Source: Alicyclobacillus sp. SO9 (GTDB taxonomy: Bacteria > Bacillota > Bacilli > Alicyclobacillales > Alicyclobacillaceae). From it: a stretch of DNA of 64,000 bases. Position 1 is the first letter of the stretch. Every line of letters starts with the position of its first letter. Below the pieces are notes generated by a model. It saw only the letters and a program-made list of their open reading frames with translations, searched no databases and was not told the DNA's origin. Shown here piece by piece: positions 34,746 to 44,147 of the stretch. Position numbers and translations under genes: made by a program. The DNA lies in the NCBI RefSeq assembly GCF_016406125.1, contig NZ_CP066339.1:2790001-2854000 (forward strand), given 5' to 3'.

Positions 34746-35246
34746 CTAATAATATTTTAAAGGTTTAGCCAATTCAATTTCGTCATGTATTTCGATTCCA
34801 TAATTGCCTATGCGGGGAATGGTTTCTTTTTGCAGTCGTGCGTTGTCTATGGCTCCAACGTAGATTTGGGTCATGCGATAGCCGCGCCTTTGATAGAATT
34901 TCATCGCGTCGAGATTATCATTACTGGTGATGATCCACACCTTGCTGCTCCCAGGCAGACGCGCCGCATTTTCTACCCCTCGAAGCAACTGCGTCCCTAC
35001 ACCTAGACCAGCTCTAATTGCATTGATGCTGACCAACTCACATGAATCCGCATCCACATGATATGTAGCGGCACCCATAACTTCAGTCTGCTCCACCGCA
35101 ACGAGGCAACTGAGTTCTGCTAACCGGTATGTTTTGCCTCTAGAAATCATAGTGGCTCCACCCCACTCGGACTCCCATAGTTTCCTCACCCAGTCTTTCT
35201 CCGCTGAACTAACCGGGGCCCGAATCACCATTTCGTTCTGGTTCAC
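34746..35246 (-). CDS. GNAT-family N-acetyltransferase
   Basis: 166 residues; acetyl-CoA loop RAGLGVGTQLLRGVENAA and C-terminal LDAMKFYQRRGYRMTQIY. GTG 35246 follows GGAGAGG by 6 nt. The acceptor is unknown. Upstream (35247-35496) lie two copies of a 14-bp repeat and the leader of a divergent small gene. Confidence 0.82.
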   Translation of the reverse strand: MNQNEMVIRAPVSSAEKDWVRKLWESEWGGATMISRGKTYRLAELSCLVAVEQTEVMGAATYHVDADSCELVSINAIRAGLGVGTQLLRGVENAARLPGSSKVWIITSNDNLDAMKFYQRRGYRMTQIYVGAIDNARLQKETIPRIGNYGIEIHDEIELAKPLKYY

Positions 35247-35321
35247 TCTATACCTCTCCACTCTATTTTAAACTTGCCGCGCATACAGGCCCACCGACGA
35301 AAGCGTGTCTCACCCTGACAA

Positions 35322-35349
35322 CTACTGCCTGTCAGCTACTGCCTGTCAG
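35322..35349. repeat. Two tandem 14-bp units
   Basis: CTACTGCCTGTCAG is repeated exactly, side by side, in the gap between the GNAT gene and the divergent ABM-like gene. Confidence 0.85.
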
Positions 35350-35496
35350 CGATTGTTATGCGTCAAATTGCCAACTACAACCATTAGAATGATGTCTTAA
35401 AAATCTTACGAGGTCAAATATGGTCCGAGGGATTGTACTGAAAACCTGAGAAGAGATACACTTACATTAAGATACACGCGTAAGGAATGGTGCTAT

Positions 35497-35811
35497 ATTA
35501 TTCTCTGCAAAGTAAAGATTCAGCTCGAACCAGACAGACAGTGGGAATCCGAACGTGTCGCAGATTTACTGTTTACTTTCCTGCAGCGGTACGATGGCTT
35601 TTTAGATTTTAAATTTGCTCAAAGTGTTGACATAGGAGAATACATGGTCCTGTCGTATTGGCAAACCAAAGAACAAGTTCTAAATGCTCATCACAAATTT
35701 CTCCCGTATGCAATGGAAATTCTGGGCCATCAATGCAAGCCGATGTTGGAATTGTTCGATTTGTACCAGCCTAAGACACTGGACATCCCAGATAACGCTT
35801 TGAAAAGCTAA
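35497..35811 (+). CDS. ABM-like small protein with no canonical start (ATT start or frameshift)
   Basis: A 104-residue frame resembling antibiotic-biosynthesis-monooxygenase/HmoA-type ferredoxin-like proteins: FLQRYDGFLDFKF, then MVLSYWQTKEQVLNAHH and LFDLYQP. No ATG, GTG or TTG opens it. AAGGA (35482-35486) is 10 nt before an ATT at 35497; an ATG at 35487 lies in another frame that would join after a one-base shift. Either ATT is used or the 5' end has decayed. Only the internal Met of MVLSYW would otherwise start it, deleting half the domain. Confidence 0.5.
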   Translation: MILCKVKIQLEPDRQWESERVADLLFTFLQRYDGFLDFKFAQSVDIGEYMVLSYWQTKEQVLNAHHKFLPYAMEILGHQCKPMLELFDLYQPKTLDIPDNALKS

Positions 35812-35839
35812 GATGTTAAGAGCAAAAACGGCATAAAAA

Positions 35840-35881
35840 CACTCCGCATTCACTGGTTGCAGTAACCAATAACACGGAGTG
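35840..35881 (-). terminator. Terminator after spo0A
   Basis: CACTCCG/CGGAGTG outer stem with an inner GGTT/AACC hairpin; on the minus strand the structure is followed by TTTTTATG. It separates spo0A from the convergent ABM-like gene. Confidence 0.8.
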
Positions 35882-35950
35882 CGTTGGCCTAAACTAATTA
35901 CAAACAGGTAAAATTGTAATGTTATAGAAAGCATCATTCTGACAGAATCG

Positions 35951-36763
35951 TTAGCCCACTTTGTGCTCGATTCTTAATTTATCTGCAATCATGGCGATAA
36001 ACTCAGAATTGGTGGGTTTGGTTTTGGAGGCACTGACCGTGTAGCCAAAGACGCTTCGGATGGCATCCATGTTACCTCTGCCCCAGGCGACCTCGATGGA
36101 ATGGCGAATGGCTCGTTCAACTCTAGATGGAGTTGTTTTGTAGCGTTGAGCAATCCGGGGGTAAAGGACTTTTGTAATGGACCCAAGGATTTCGACATCG
36201 TTGTATACAATGCCAATGGCTTCCCTGAGATACTGATAACCCTTAATATGTGCCGGTACACCAATTTCATGGATGATCCGTGTAATGGCAGCATCAACGT
36301 CGTGTTTGGAATAGTCCGTAGCTGCCTGTTGTATTGCTTGAGCGGTTGTATTTATCAAAGTTGACCTAGTGGCTGCAACAGTTTGAGGCGCAGCGACCTG
36401 GCGGATACGTTCACCGAGGACGGACATATCAAACGGCTTTAAAATGAAATAAGAAACGCCAAGGGCCGCAGCACGTCGGGTGATACTTTCCTGACCAAAA
36501 GCAGTCAGCATAATGACTTTCGGGGACTTCACATTCAGTTCCTGCAGTTGCTCGAGAACTGCAATGCCGTCCATAATGGGCATGATAATGTCGAGTACCA
36601 GAACATCAGGCTGCGTTTCTTTGACAAGGGAAATGACTTCTTCTCCGTTATAAGCGACACCTACGACCTCCATGTCTTTCTGACCAGACACAAACTCACT
36701 GAGGAGTGAGGTAAATTCTTGGTTATCATCGGCAATAGCTACTTTAAATTGCTGCACTGGCAT
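35951..36763 (-). CDS. spo0A: Sporulation master regulator Spo0A
   Basis: 270 residues. Receiver domain with acidic pocket Asp12/Asp13 and phospho-acceptor Asp58 ([10 protein letters not shown]), Thr and Lys switch residues in VIMLTAFGQ and ILKPFDMS; linker; and the Spo0A DNA-binding domain with recognition segment [24 protein letters not shown] 36763 after GAGGAGGAG; the longer frame is noncoding leader. Receives phosphate from the phosphorelay and triggers sporulation. Conserved neighbour order with spoIVB and recN. Confidence 0.97.
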   Translation of the reverse strand: MPVQQFKVAIADDNQEFTSLLSEFVSGQKDMEVVGVAYNGEEVISLVKETQPDVLVLDIIMPIMDGIAVLEQLQELNVKSPKVIMLTAFGQESITRRAAALGVSYFILKPFDMSVLGERIRQVAAPQTVAATRSTLINTTAQAIQQAATDYSKHDVDAAITRIIHEIGVPAHIKGYQYLREAIGIVYNDVEILGSITKVLYPRIAQRYKTTPSRVERAIRHSIEVAWGRGNMDAIRSVFGYTVSASKTKPTNSEFIAMIADKLRIEHKVG

Positions 36764-36798
36764 AACTCCTCCTCGAATTGATTTCTCTCTTCGTAATT

Positions 36799-36880
36799 TT
36801 CGACAATCCATAGGCGAGTCCTGCCAAATCTTATGAAATACTTTTCGAGTGAAATGACCTCCACGTGACATTTTTCGACA
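36799..36880. promoter_or_regulatory. Two 0A-box heptamers in the spo0A promoter region
   Basis: TTCGACA (TGTCGAA on the minus strand) occurs at 36799-36805 and 36874-36880 in the same orientation, within the 178-bp spoIVB-spo0A gap. Two exact copies in so short a stretch are not expected by chance. They fit Spo0A autoregulation as in B. subtilis. A sigma-H promoter probably lies between them, but I could not define it. Confidence 0.6.
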
Positions 36881-36941
36881 CGAAGAAACGGCGACAAACC
36901 GTGAAATATTCACGGTTTGCGGCGTAACTGCGGTACTCAGG

Positions 36942-38048
36942 TTAATTGGCTTTGACTTCACTGGAGAGCGCCCCAGTACGATGATGAGCCTGTTCGAGCA
37001 TCCATTTCGCATAAACCCCGTATCCTCGCGTTGGGTCAGAGACGAATACGTGGGTTACAGCACCAATCAGTCGACCGTCCTGTAAGATTGGACTGCCGCT
37101 CATCCCTTGAACAATGCCTCCCGTCTCCTTAAGCAGACGAGGGTCTGTCACATGAACAATCATACTTTTAGTGGTAGGTTTTGTCTGTCGAGTCTTGTTT
37201 TCAATCCGGACTGTAAACGGCTCAACCTGTTGCCCATGCACAACCGTAAGAATAGTCGCTTCACCGTTGTGAACCTGGTTGGGCCTTGCAACAGGGATTT
37301 TTCGTGCGCGATATAAGTGAGGAGGAACGTGTTTCATCGAGCCAAAAACACCAAATGCGGTATTGCTGTCAATCGATCCAAGGCGAATCTGGGGTGTTAC
37401 GAAGCGTCCGCGCTTTTCTCCAGGCTTACCTGAACTGCCTCTTACAATTCCAAATATTTCGGAGTCATACACAGTACCCCACCCGTCAATCGCATGTCCG
37501 GTATCTGCGTCTGTGATGACATGTCCGAGAGCTCCATACCGATGAGAGGCTGCGTCGTAGAAGGTCAACGTACCGACACCGCGAGTGCTGTCCCTTACGA
37601 GCAGGCCCAACCGCTTATTCCCGCTTGAATCTACAGTGGGACGAACCTGAACATGCACTTTTGCTTCGCCGCGATGGACGACGAAGTCCAGTGTGTGCTC
37701 ACTCGCTTTCATCACATGTTCCCGCAGTTCAGAAATTGAATGGATTCTCTGTCCATTTATCGTTTCAATGACGTCACCAACTTGGATATGACCCGCCTTT
37801 GCAGGAGAATCCGAATCCTCGACGTGTTCAAACCCTACGACTAGGACACCCTTGGAATTGAGCCGGATACCAATTGATTGACCGCCGACGTAGACGGCCT
37901 CTGCGCGACGAATACCGGCCCAAGCCACAGGTGGCTTATACGCAGATGTTGGATGCTGTACATTCTGCAGAGTTGGCGCAAATACGAAAGTGCCCATTGC
38001 AACTAAAACGAACACCCGAAGGCTTTTTGATCTGTGCCGACTTAACAT
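36942..38048 (-). CDS. spoIVB: SpoIVB serine peptidase
   Basis: 368 residues: signal anchor (10-27), PDZ domain (about 68-138) and an S55 peptidase domain with catalytic His176 ([10 protein letters not shown]) and the Ser in GMSGSP (315-320). Secreted from the forespore, it cleaves SpoIVFA and so triggers pro-sigma-K processing. ATG 38048 follows AAGGGGG by 11 nt; the longer upstream frame has no ribosome site. Confidence 0.95.
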   Translation of the reverse strand: MLSRHRSKSLRVFVLVAMGTFVFAPTLQNVQHPTSAYKPPVAWAGIRRAEAVYVGGQSIGIRLNSKGVLVVGFEHVEDSDSPAKAGHIQVGDVIETINGQRIHSISELREHVMKASEHTLDFVVHRGEAKVHVQVRPTVDSSGNKRLGLLVRDSTRGVGTLTFYDAASHRYGALGHVITDADTGHAIDGWGTVYDSEIFGIVRGSSGKPGEKRGRFVTPQIRLGSIDSNTAFGVFGSMKHVPPHLYRARKIPVARPNQVHNGEATILTVVHGQQVEPFTVRIENKTRQTKPTTKSMIVHVTDPRLLKETGGIVQGMSGSPILQDGRLIGAVTHVFVSDPTRGYGVYAKWMLEQAHHRTGALSSEVKAN

Positions 38049-38151
38049 GTCTAAATGCGCCCCCTTCGCGTACACCCTGTACTTGCCCGTGCTACTAAGG
38101 TGCCCTCTGGAAAGGGGATTATGATGCGCAAAACATGCCACATGAACCTCT

Positions 38152-39849
38152 CTAAGGAGTTACTGGTGCGAAACTTTTCAGCATAGCCTGTGCGTGAACG
38201 CTGGCTGTTTCATCTGCCACATCCGACCCCAGCAACCTGGCGATTTCCTTAATTCGCCCTTCTCCCGCCAAGCCTTCGATATCAGTAACTGTCGTCTCTT
38301 CTTCATCGTGTTTTGCGATTCTGTAGTGACTGGTTCCCGCTGATGCAATTTGCGGAGAATGCGTGACACACAGGACCTGACGGTGACTAGCCAATCGAAG
38401 TAACTGTTCGGCTACACTCTGTGCAGCGGCTCCGCTTACTCCCGCGTCGATTTCATCAAATATTAAGGTGTCTACGTCGTCCCGATTCGCCAGCACCGAT
38501 TTTAACGCCAGCATCGTTCGAGACAGTTCCCCTCCAGAGGCAATTTTTTGCAGGGGTTTCGCTTCCAGACCTTTGTTGGCGCTGAACAACAACAACACAT
38601 TGTCAAATCCCGTCGGACCAAATTCCGGGGCTCCAGTTTCTGAAACCCGCTTGTCCACCTGCACCGCGAATTCCGCATTTGGCATTTGCAATCCGCGGAG
38701 AATGTCTTTCAGAGATGATGTCAGTTCAGAGGCAGTTTCGACTCTGGCCTTGTGCAGGGTGCCAGTTAGTTCAATAAGGCTTGTATAGCATTCCTTTACA
38801 TGTTCCTGTAACTGAGCGAGTTTTTCCTCATGATTGACATACTCCTCATATTCTGCTTTGATCTGCGTATAATACTCCTCGACAGCTTTCACCGTCGGAC
38901 CATATTTTCTTTGCAGCGTACGAATCAGTGCAAGTCGGTTTTCGACATCCTCCAGCCGAGAGGGGTCTGCCTCTAGTCGATGAAACACAGCCGATAGTCC
39001 CCGAACGGATTCGTCCAAATGCACTTGTGCTGTATCAAGCAGTTCACTGGCTTGATGTATTTCCGCGTCGTACCCGGTAATTCCAGTCAGTGAGTGTGTC
39101 GCCTGTCCCAATTGTTGCACAGCTGAATGATCCGAACCTTCAAGGTAGTGCAACACGGTTGCAAGGGTCTCCGATATCTTTTCCACGTGTTGCAATACAT
39201 CCCGTTCTTGACGCAATTCCTCCTCTTCTCCTGCAACCAGGTGTGCATCTTCAATCTCCCGCATTTGAAACTGCAACATATCCAGACGACGTGCTCGCTC
39301 CTGCTCGTCCAAATGCGCAGCGTCATAGTTCGTTTTTGCGGTTTTCCAAGCCTCAAAGGCCCGCAAAACGCTCTTTCTTGTCTCCTCATGTCCCCCGAAA
39401 GTGTCCACTAGCCGCAGTTGTTCATCTGGTTTCAACAGCGCTTGCGACTCGTGCTGTCCATGCTGTTGAATCAGCTCGATTCCAAGCTCTCTCAACATAT
39501 GCACTGTCGCCATCGAACCATTGATCCGACACACCGTTCTACCCGTTTTATACAATTTCCTTGAAATAACCAGAGGCTGGTCTGTGTCTATACCCCATTC
39601 TTGGAGCAGTGCACTAGTCCGACGTTTGGCGGTGCCTGTCACTTCAAAGGCTCCCTCCACCACTGCACTGTCACAGCCTTTACGAATTAAGTCCGTTGAA
39701 CCGCGATTCCCCATCAGTAACCCAATGGCATCCAACAAAATAGATTTACCGGCTCCAGTCTCGCCAGTAAATACGTTCAACCCCGATGTCAGGTGCAGCT
39801 GCATTGATTCAATCAAAGCGATGCGCGAAACAGAAATTTCTACCAGCAT
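38152..39849 (-). CDS. recN: DNA repair ATPase RecN
   Basis: SMC-like protein (565 residues) for double-strand-break repair. Head parts: Walker A GETGAGKSILLDAIG near the N-terminus; signature SGGELSRTMLALK and Walker B LIFDEIDAGVSG near the C-terminus; about 300 residues of coiled coil between. ATG 39849 follows GGGAGGG; the earlier ATG at 39939 lies in nadK. Classic neighbour of spoIVB. Confidence 0.95.
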   Translation of the reverse strand: MLVEISVSRIALIESMQLHLTSGLNVFTGETGAGKSILLDAIGLLMGNRGSTDLIRKGCDSAVVEGAFEVTGTAKRRTSALLQEWGIDTDQPLVISRKLYKTGRTVCRINGSMATVHMLRELGIELIQQHGQHESQALLKPDEQLRLVDTFGGHEETRKSVLRAFEAWKTAKTNYDAAHLDEQERARRLDMLQFQMREIEDAHLVAGEEEELRQERDVLQHVEKISETLATVLHYLEGSDHSAVQQLGQATHSLTGITGYDAEIHQASELLDTAQVHLDESVRGLSAVFHRLEADPSRLEDVENRLALIRTLQRKYGPTVKAVEEYYTQIKAEYEEYVNHEEKLAQLQEHVKECYTSLIELTGTLHKARVETASELTSSLKDILRGLQMPNAEFAVQVDKRVSETGAPEFGPTGFDNVLLLFSANKGLEAKPLQKIASGGELSRTMLALKSVLANRDDVDTLIFDEIDAGVSGAAAQSVAEQLLRLASHRQVLCVTHSPQIASAGTSHYRIAKHDEEETTVTDIEGLAGEGRIKEIARLLGSDVADETASVHAQAMLKSFAPVTP

Positions 39850-39871
39850 AGGGTCCCTCCCCTTTAAGGGC

Positions 39872-40720
39872 TTATATGTGATGGTATGTATCTCGTCCGT
39901 GTAGTTTTGTGCGCAGTACGGAGAAAAAATCGCGATCACCCAGCTTAACCAGCGTTGTTTCCACGGAAGACTTGCTCACTGTGACTTCATCGCCAGATTG
40001 TAATCTGACACCCACTTGTCCGTCCACAGTTAACCCTAAGTCGTCGTGGGTGGCACGCACTACCATTCGGACGGATTGGTTCGCGTCAATCACGCATGGG
40101 CGTGCCATGAGTGTATGGGGACAAATTGGCGTGACAAGCATCACTTGTAAATGCGGAGTCACAATCGGACCTCCACACGACAGGGAGTACGCGGTCGATC
40201 CCGTTGGCGTGGAAATTATGACGCCGTCCCCGCTGTATTCCTCGAGCAGGACGTCATCGATGTATACCTCCACGGTAACCATTCTTCCGAATGACCCTTT
40301 GGCAATGCCCGTGTCGTTCAAACCTCTTAGCCTGTCGACTTCTACGCCATCCCGGTGGACAACGGATTCGAGCATGACCCGTTTTTCCAGCCGATATTGC
40401 CTGTCGATAATCCGCCCCACTGCGTCTTCCAGGTCTGCAGGTTCGGCCTCAGACAGGAAACCCAGATGACCAGCGTTAATTCCCAGCAGTGGAATGCCGT
40501 ATTCCGCCAGCTGACGCGCCACCCCCAACAAAGTTCCGTCTCCGCCGAGCACAAAAGCCATTTCCACGCCTTGGAGCCTGTCCTGACCAGCTGCGAGTGC
40601 CTCATGGGACTCGAAGTGTACAGTCTTGATGTCGGCACCGTGAAGCAAGGTTGTGAGCCGTTCTCTGAGTTCCAGAGCACGCGGTTTTTCAAGGTTTACG
40701 AGCAACGCAAAGGTCCGCAC
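39872..40720 (-). CDS. nadK: NAD kinase
   Basis: 282 residues with GGDGT at 59-63, the second motif GINAGHLGFLSE, the NAD-binding LNDTGIAKG and the glycine-rich STPTGSTAYSLSCGGPI. Makes NADP from NAD and ATP or polyphosphate. It sits between tlyA and recN, where B. subtilis has argR (ahrC). Confidence 0.95.
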   Translation of the reverse strand: MRTFALLVNLEKPRALELRERLTTLLHGADIKTVHFESHEALAAGQDRLQGVEMAFVLGGDGTLLGVARQLAEYGIPLLGINAGHLGFLSEAEPADLEDAVGRIIDRQYRLEKRVMLESVVHRDGVEVDRLRGLNDTGIAKGSFGRMVTVEVYIDDVLLEEYSGDGVIISTPTGSTAYSLSCGGPIVTPHLQVMLVTPICPHTLMARPCVIDANQSVRMVVRATHDDLGLTVDGQVGVRLQSGDEVTVSKSSVETTLVKLGDRDFFSVLRTKLHGRDTYHHI

Positions 40721-40743
40721 TGTAGTAACTCCTTCCTAAAAAG

Positions 40744-41259
40744 CTAGCGCGCGTGAAACAGAGCCAATGCGGCAATCATCCCCGACAGAAACCAGAGGCT
40801 GCGATTGACAAACGTACGCCAACGTACAAATCCCGGTGATTTTAACTGAAAGTCAATCAAGTGCACCTTATCATTGTCAACATCAAGATGTAAAATTCCG
40901 TCGACTTGAAAGGCAGTAAAGAGCGGATACCACATGTCTCGCACTTTTTGGCCGCTGAGCCCTTTATCGCGTGCACTCTGCAGTTTTACGGCGTAGGACT
41001 TGGCACCTTTCTTCACCACAAAGTCTGCAATGTACTGTTTTCGAAACTCGCGGGAATCGTAGTAGCCGACCCATTCACTACGCTGTCGAATCTTCAGAAT
41101 TTTGTATCCGTTCTCCTCCAACCATTCTTTTGCAGTACTAAATCGTCCGCGCAAAGGCGTCTTGTTGTCGGATTGCCGCCACTGCCCGAACATCGACTTT
41201 AAAACCAACAAAACAAATGCTGCTCCGATTAAAATCGCTGCTGCCTGCTGCCAGCCCAT
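40744..41259 (-). CDS. Membrane-anchored protein with possible PD-(D/E)XK-like fold
   Basis: 171 residues: N-terminal helix (6-22), a soluble domain (about 40-140), and a C-terminal membrane helix (about 150-165). The middle has a pattern like a restriction-nuclease core, AKEWLEENGYKILK then ADFVVKKGAKSYAVK, but the usual Glu of D-(X)n-ExK is Val, so catalysis is doubtful. ATG 41259 follows GGGGAG by 7 nt. It lies between tlyA and nadK on one strand. Function unknown. Confidence 0.65.
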   Translation of the reverse strand: MGWQQAAAILIGAAFVLLVLKSMFGQWRQSDNKTPLRGRFSTAKEWLEENGYKILKIRQRSEWVGYYDSREFRKQYIADFVVKKGAKSYAVKLQSARDKGLSGQKVRDMWYPLFTAFQVDGILHLDVDNDKVHLIDFQLKSPGFVRWRTFVNRSLWFLSGMIAALALFHAR

Positions 41260-41307
41260 GTGCCATCTCCCCATGGATCCGCCACATTGTGCACTCGATG
41301 TTACAGG

Positions 41308-42180
41308 TTAGGATTCGCTGTTATAATGCGAACGGATGACAATCTCTTCCACTGATTTGCTCTGCAGGGTCTGCCAAGCCTCGATAACAACCTCACGGAC
41401 ACGCTGTCCCCACATTTCTACATCCAGGTACGTCTCATGCTTCCCGTTCATTCGCCATAAGGCCAAATACTCAATGTTACCGTCTCCGCCGGAAATTGGC
41501 GAATACTCGATACCACCGCACTCAAGGCCCTCGCTGTAAGCATATTTAAGTAAGTCCTGCAGGACTTCAACATGGATACCAGGGTCGCGAACAATACCGC
41601 CCTTCCCCACGCTGCCTTTTCCTGCTTCAAATTGGGGCTTCACCAAGCTGATAATCTGCTTTGGCTCACTTAAGACCTCGAGCAGTTTGGGTATGAGAAG
41701 CCTGGTAGAAATGAACGATACATCCATCACTGCAACTTCCGGTCTAGGGTCAAACTCATCAGCTGCCACATGGCGGAAGTTTGTGCGTTCACGAACCACA
41801 ACGCGACTGTCGTTTCTGAGTTTCCATGCCAGTTGCCCGTAACCCACATCAACGGCATATACCAGCGCAGCCCCGTGTTGGAGGCTGCAATCTGTAAATC
41901 CGCCCGTGGAGGCGCCCACATCAAGCACAACCTTATTATCTAAGGATACACCAAACTGTTTCAGGGCACGTTCCAGTTTCAGCCCGCCCCTGCCTACGAA
42001 TTGATGGGCAGGTCCCGTAATTTGAACTTGCAGGCTCTCTGGAACACTCTGCCCAGGCTTGTCCAGGACCTCACCCTTCGAATTCTTCACCAATCCGGCC
42101 ATAATAGCTCGTTTGGCTGCCTCTCTGCTTGCGAAACCTCCTGCTTCGGCCACCAACAGGTCAAGTCTGACTTTTTTCAT
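41308..42180 (-). CDS. tlyA: TlyA-family rRNA methyltransferase/hemolysin-like protein
   Basis: 290 residues: S4 RNA-binding domain (1-65) followed by an FtsJ-like SAM domain (VLDVGASTGGFTDCSLQHGA, then VAVMDVSFIS and SLVKPQFEAGK). TlyA 2'-O-methylates rRNA in mycobacteria; the Bacillus YqxC orthologue is less well defined. ATG 42180 after TTGGAG. Overlapped by neither neighbour; 5 bp after dxs. Confidence 0.92.
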   Translation of the reverse strand: MKKVRLDLLVAEAGGFASREAAKRAIMAGLVKNSKGEVLDKPGQSVPESLQVQITGPAHQFVGRGGLKLERALKQFGVSLDNKVVLDVGASTGGFTDCSLQHGAALVYAVDVGYGQLAWKLRNDSRVVVRERTNFRHVAADEFDPRPEVAVMDVSFISTRLLIPKLLEVLSEPKQIISLVKPQFEAGKGSVGKGGIVRDPGIHVEVLQDLLKYAYSEGLECGGIEYSPISGGDGNIEYLALWRMNGKHETYLDVEMWGQRVREVVIEAWQTLQSKSVEEIVIRSHYNSES

Positions 42181-42185
42181 GCGGC

Positions 42186-44147
42186 CTAACTCCAAGCCTG
42201 AATGCGGCTTTGCATTGAATTACTGAGAAACTCCAGGACTTGTGTGGTGATTCCCTCAGCACACAGACCAACATCCTTCAACAACTCTGGACGCGAACCG
42301 TGTTCAATGAATTTGTCGGGCAGTCCAATGCGACGTACGGGAACCTGCAAATTATTCTCTGCTAGTACTTCGAGCACTGCCGATCCCATACCTCCCGCAA
42401 GAGCGGCCTCTTCAACTGTAACCATCGGACTCCCGGACTTAGCAAAGCGGCAAATCAAGTCCTTGTCAATGGGCTTTACAAAGCGCATATTAACGACAGA
42501 GGCCGAGACGCTATGGTGCTTCGACAGTACCTCAGCCGCCTGTAGTGCTTCCGACACCATTGTGCCGAGAGCGAGCACTGTGACATCATGTCCTTGTCGT
42601 AAGACTTCACCCTGTCCCTCTGGCAAGAGTGTATATTCTTCGTCGAGATTCACTCCAAGCCCGTCTGTACGGGGATAACGAACAGCTACAGGGCCCTCGA
42701 GGTCAAACGCAGTGTATAACATATGCCGCAGTTCATTCTCATCTTTTGGAGCCATAAGAGTGATGTTGGGTATAGCCCGCAAATACGATATGTCAAAAGC
42801 CCCCTGGTGGGTCTCTCCGTCCGGTCCAACCAAACCTGCCCTGTCCACCGCAATGACCACAGGCAGGTTCTGGATGCAGATATCGTGAATCACTTGATCG
42901 TAAGCGCGTTGCATAAACGTTGAGTAAATTGCCAAGACTGGTTTCTTTCCAGCCGCAGCCAACCCGCCGCAAAAGGTAGCCGCGTGCTGCTCTGCAATGC
43001 CGACGTCGTACAACCTGTCCGGGAATTCCTCTCCGAATTTGGTCAAGCCTGAACCAGGGACCATTGCCGGCGTCACGGCCACTATATCCTTATCCCTTTG
43101 CGCCAGCTCAGTGATTGTGTCTGCAAAAATTGAGGTATAAGATGGTACAGTTTTCTTTTTACTTGAAGGCCAAGCATGGAACTTGTCAGGGGCCGCTTCT
43201 GCATCACCGTACCCCTTCCCTTTGCTGGTAATCATATGAATGAGCACCGGGCCTTTAATTTGCTTTGCATCTTCAATCACGCGCATGACTTGGAGCAAAT
43301 TGTGACCGTCTACAGGTCCCAGATATTTAAACCCAAAGGCCTCAAACAACTGACCTGGAAGTATCATTTGGCGCAACGAGTCCTTTGTCCACTCTAACGT
43401 CTTGCTCAGACGCGAACCGATGGCAGGTACCCGACGCAACAACTGCTCAATTTCTGCCTTTGCCTTTGAATATGTGGGATCTGTACGAAGCCTCGTCAAA
43501 TACCGTGAGACTGCTCCGACATTCTGCGCAATAGACATTTCATTGTCATTGAGAATTACCGTAAAATCTGTGCCCACGTGACCGGCATGGTTTAGTGCTT
43601 CCATGGCCATGCCGCCGGTTAATGCACCATCTCCAATAACACTGACAACACTGTAATTATCGTGGTTCAAGTCGCGCGCAACAGCCATTCCCAATCCAGC
43701 AGAAATAGAGGTACTGGCGTGACCCGCACCAAATTGGTCATGTTCACTTTCATGCCTTCTCGGAAAACCGGCCATTCCTTTAAATTTCCGCAACGTGGGA
43801 AAGCGATGTTTGCGGCCAGTCAAAATCTTATGAACGTACGACTGGTGACCTACATCCCAAATAATCTTATCAGTCGGGCTGTTGTATATCCGGTGCAACG
43901 CGACCGTCAACTCAACAACGCCGAGGTTTGCTCCAAAGTGTCCCCCTGTCTGTGAGACGGAGTTAACTAGAAACTCACGAATCTCATTCGTCAGCACCAC
44001 GAGTTCTTCTTCAGAAAGATGTTTTAAATCAGCTGGTTGATTTATGTTTTCAAGTATCGTTTGTGACACCCCGTTTCGTTCCGTCCTCCCTATCGTACCC
44101 CAATAACGGGCTATCTGAAAACCATGGAATTCGGCAGGAAGAGTCAC
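42186..44147 (-). CDS. dxs: 1-deoxy-D-xylulose-5-phosphate synthase
   Basis: First enzyme of the MEP isoprenoid pathway: pyruvate plus glyceraldehyde 3-phosphate to DXP, ThDP-dependent. Motifs: GHQSYVHKILTGRK, the ThDP site VIGDGALTGGMAMEALNHAG ending with NDNEMSIA, DRAGLVGPDGETHQGAFD, and a C-terminal transketolase domain. The frame opens at GTG 44147, overlapping the oapA stop (GTGA) with only a weak AAAGAAG; GTG 44069 gives a more family-like N-terminus but its GGGAGG is 15 nt away. Start unresolved. Confidence 0.93.
   Translation of the reverse strand: MTLPAEFHGFQIARYWGTIGRTERNGVSQTILENINQPADLKHLSEEELVVLTNEIREFLVNSVSQTGGHFGANLGVVELTVALHRIYNSPTDKIIWDVGHQSYVHKILTGRKHRFPTLRKFKGMAGFPRRHESEHDQFGAGHASTSISAGLGMAVARDLNHDNYSVVSVIGDGALTGGMAMEALNHAGHVGTDFTVILNDNEMSIAQNVGAVSRYLTRLRTDPTYSKAKAEIEQLLRRVPAIGSRLSKTLEWTKDSLRQMILPGQLFEAFGFKYLGPVDGHNLLQVMRVIEDAKQIKGPVLIHMITSKGKGYGDAEAAPDKFHAWPSSKKKTVPSYTSIFADTITELAQRDKDIVAVTPAMVPGSGLTKFGEEFPDRLYDVGIAEQHAATFCGGLAAAGKKPVLAIYSTFMQRAYDQVIHDICIQNLPVVIAVDRAGLVGPDGETHQGAFDISYLRAIPNITLMAPKDENELRHMLYTAFDLEGPVAVRYPRTDGLGVNLDEEYTLLPEGQGEVLRQGHDVTVLALGTMVSEALQAAEVLSKHHSVSASVVNMRFVKPIDKDLICRFAKSGSPMVTVEEAALAGGMGSAVLEVLAENNLQVPVRRIGLPDKFIEHGSRPELLKDVGLCAEGITTQVLEFLSNSMQSRIQAWS

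Noticed and set aside
35680-35937. 85-residue minus-strand frame downstream of spo0A
   Set aside because: It crosses the spo0A terminator hairpin and is antisense to the ABM-like frame.
38049-38151. Sigma-G promoter of spoIVB
   Set aside because: A CATCATA -10-like sequence exists in the gap, but no matching -35 is found at a usable distance.
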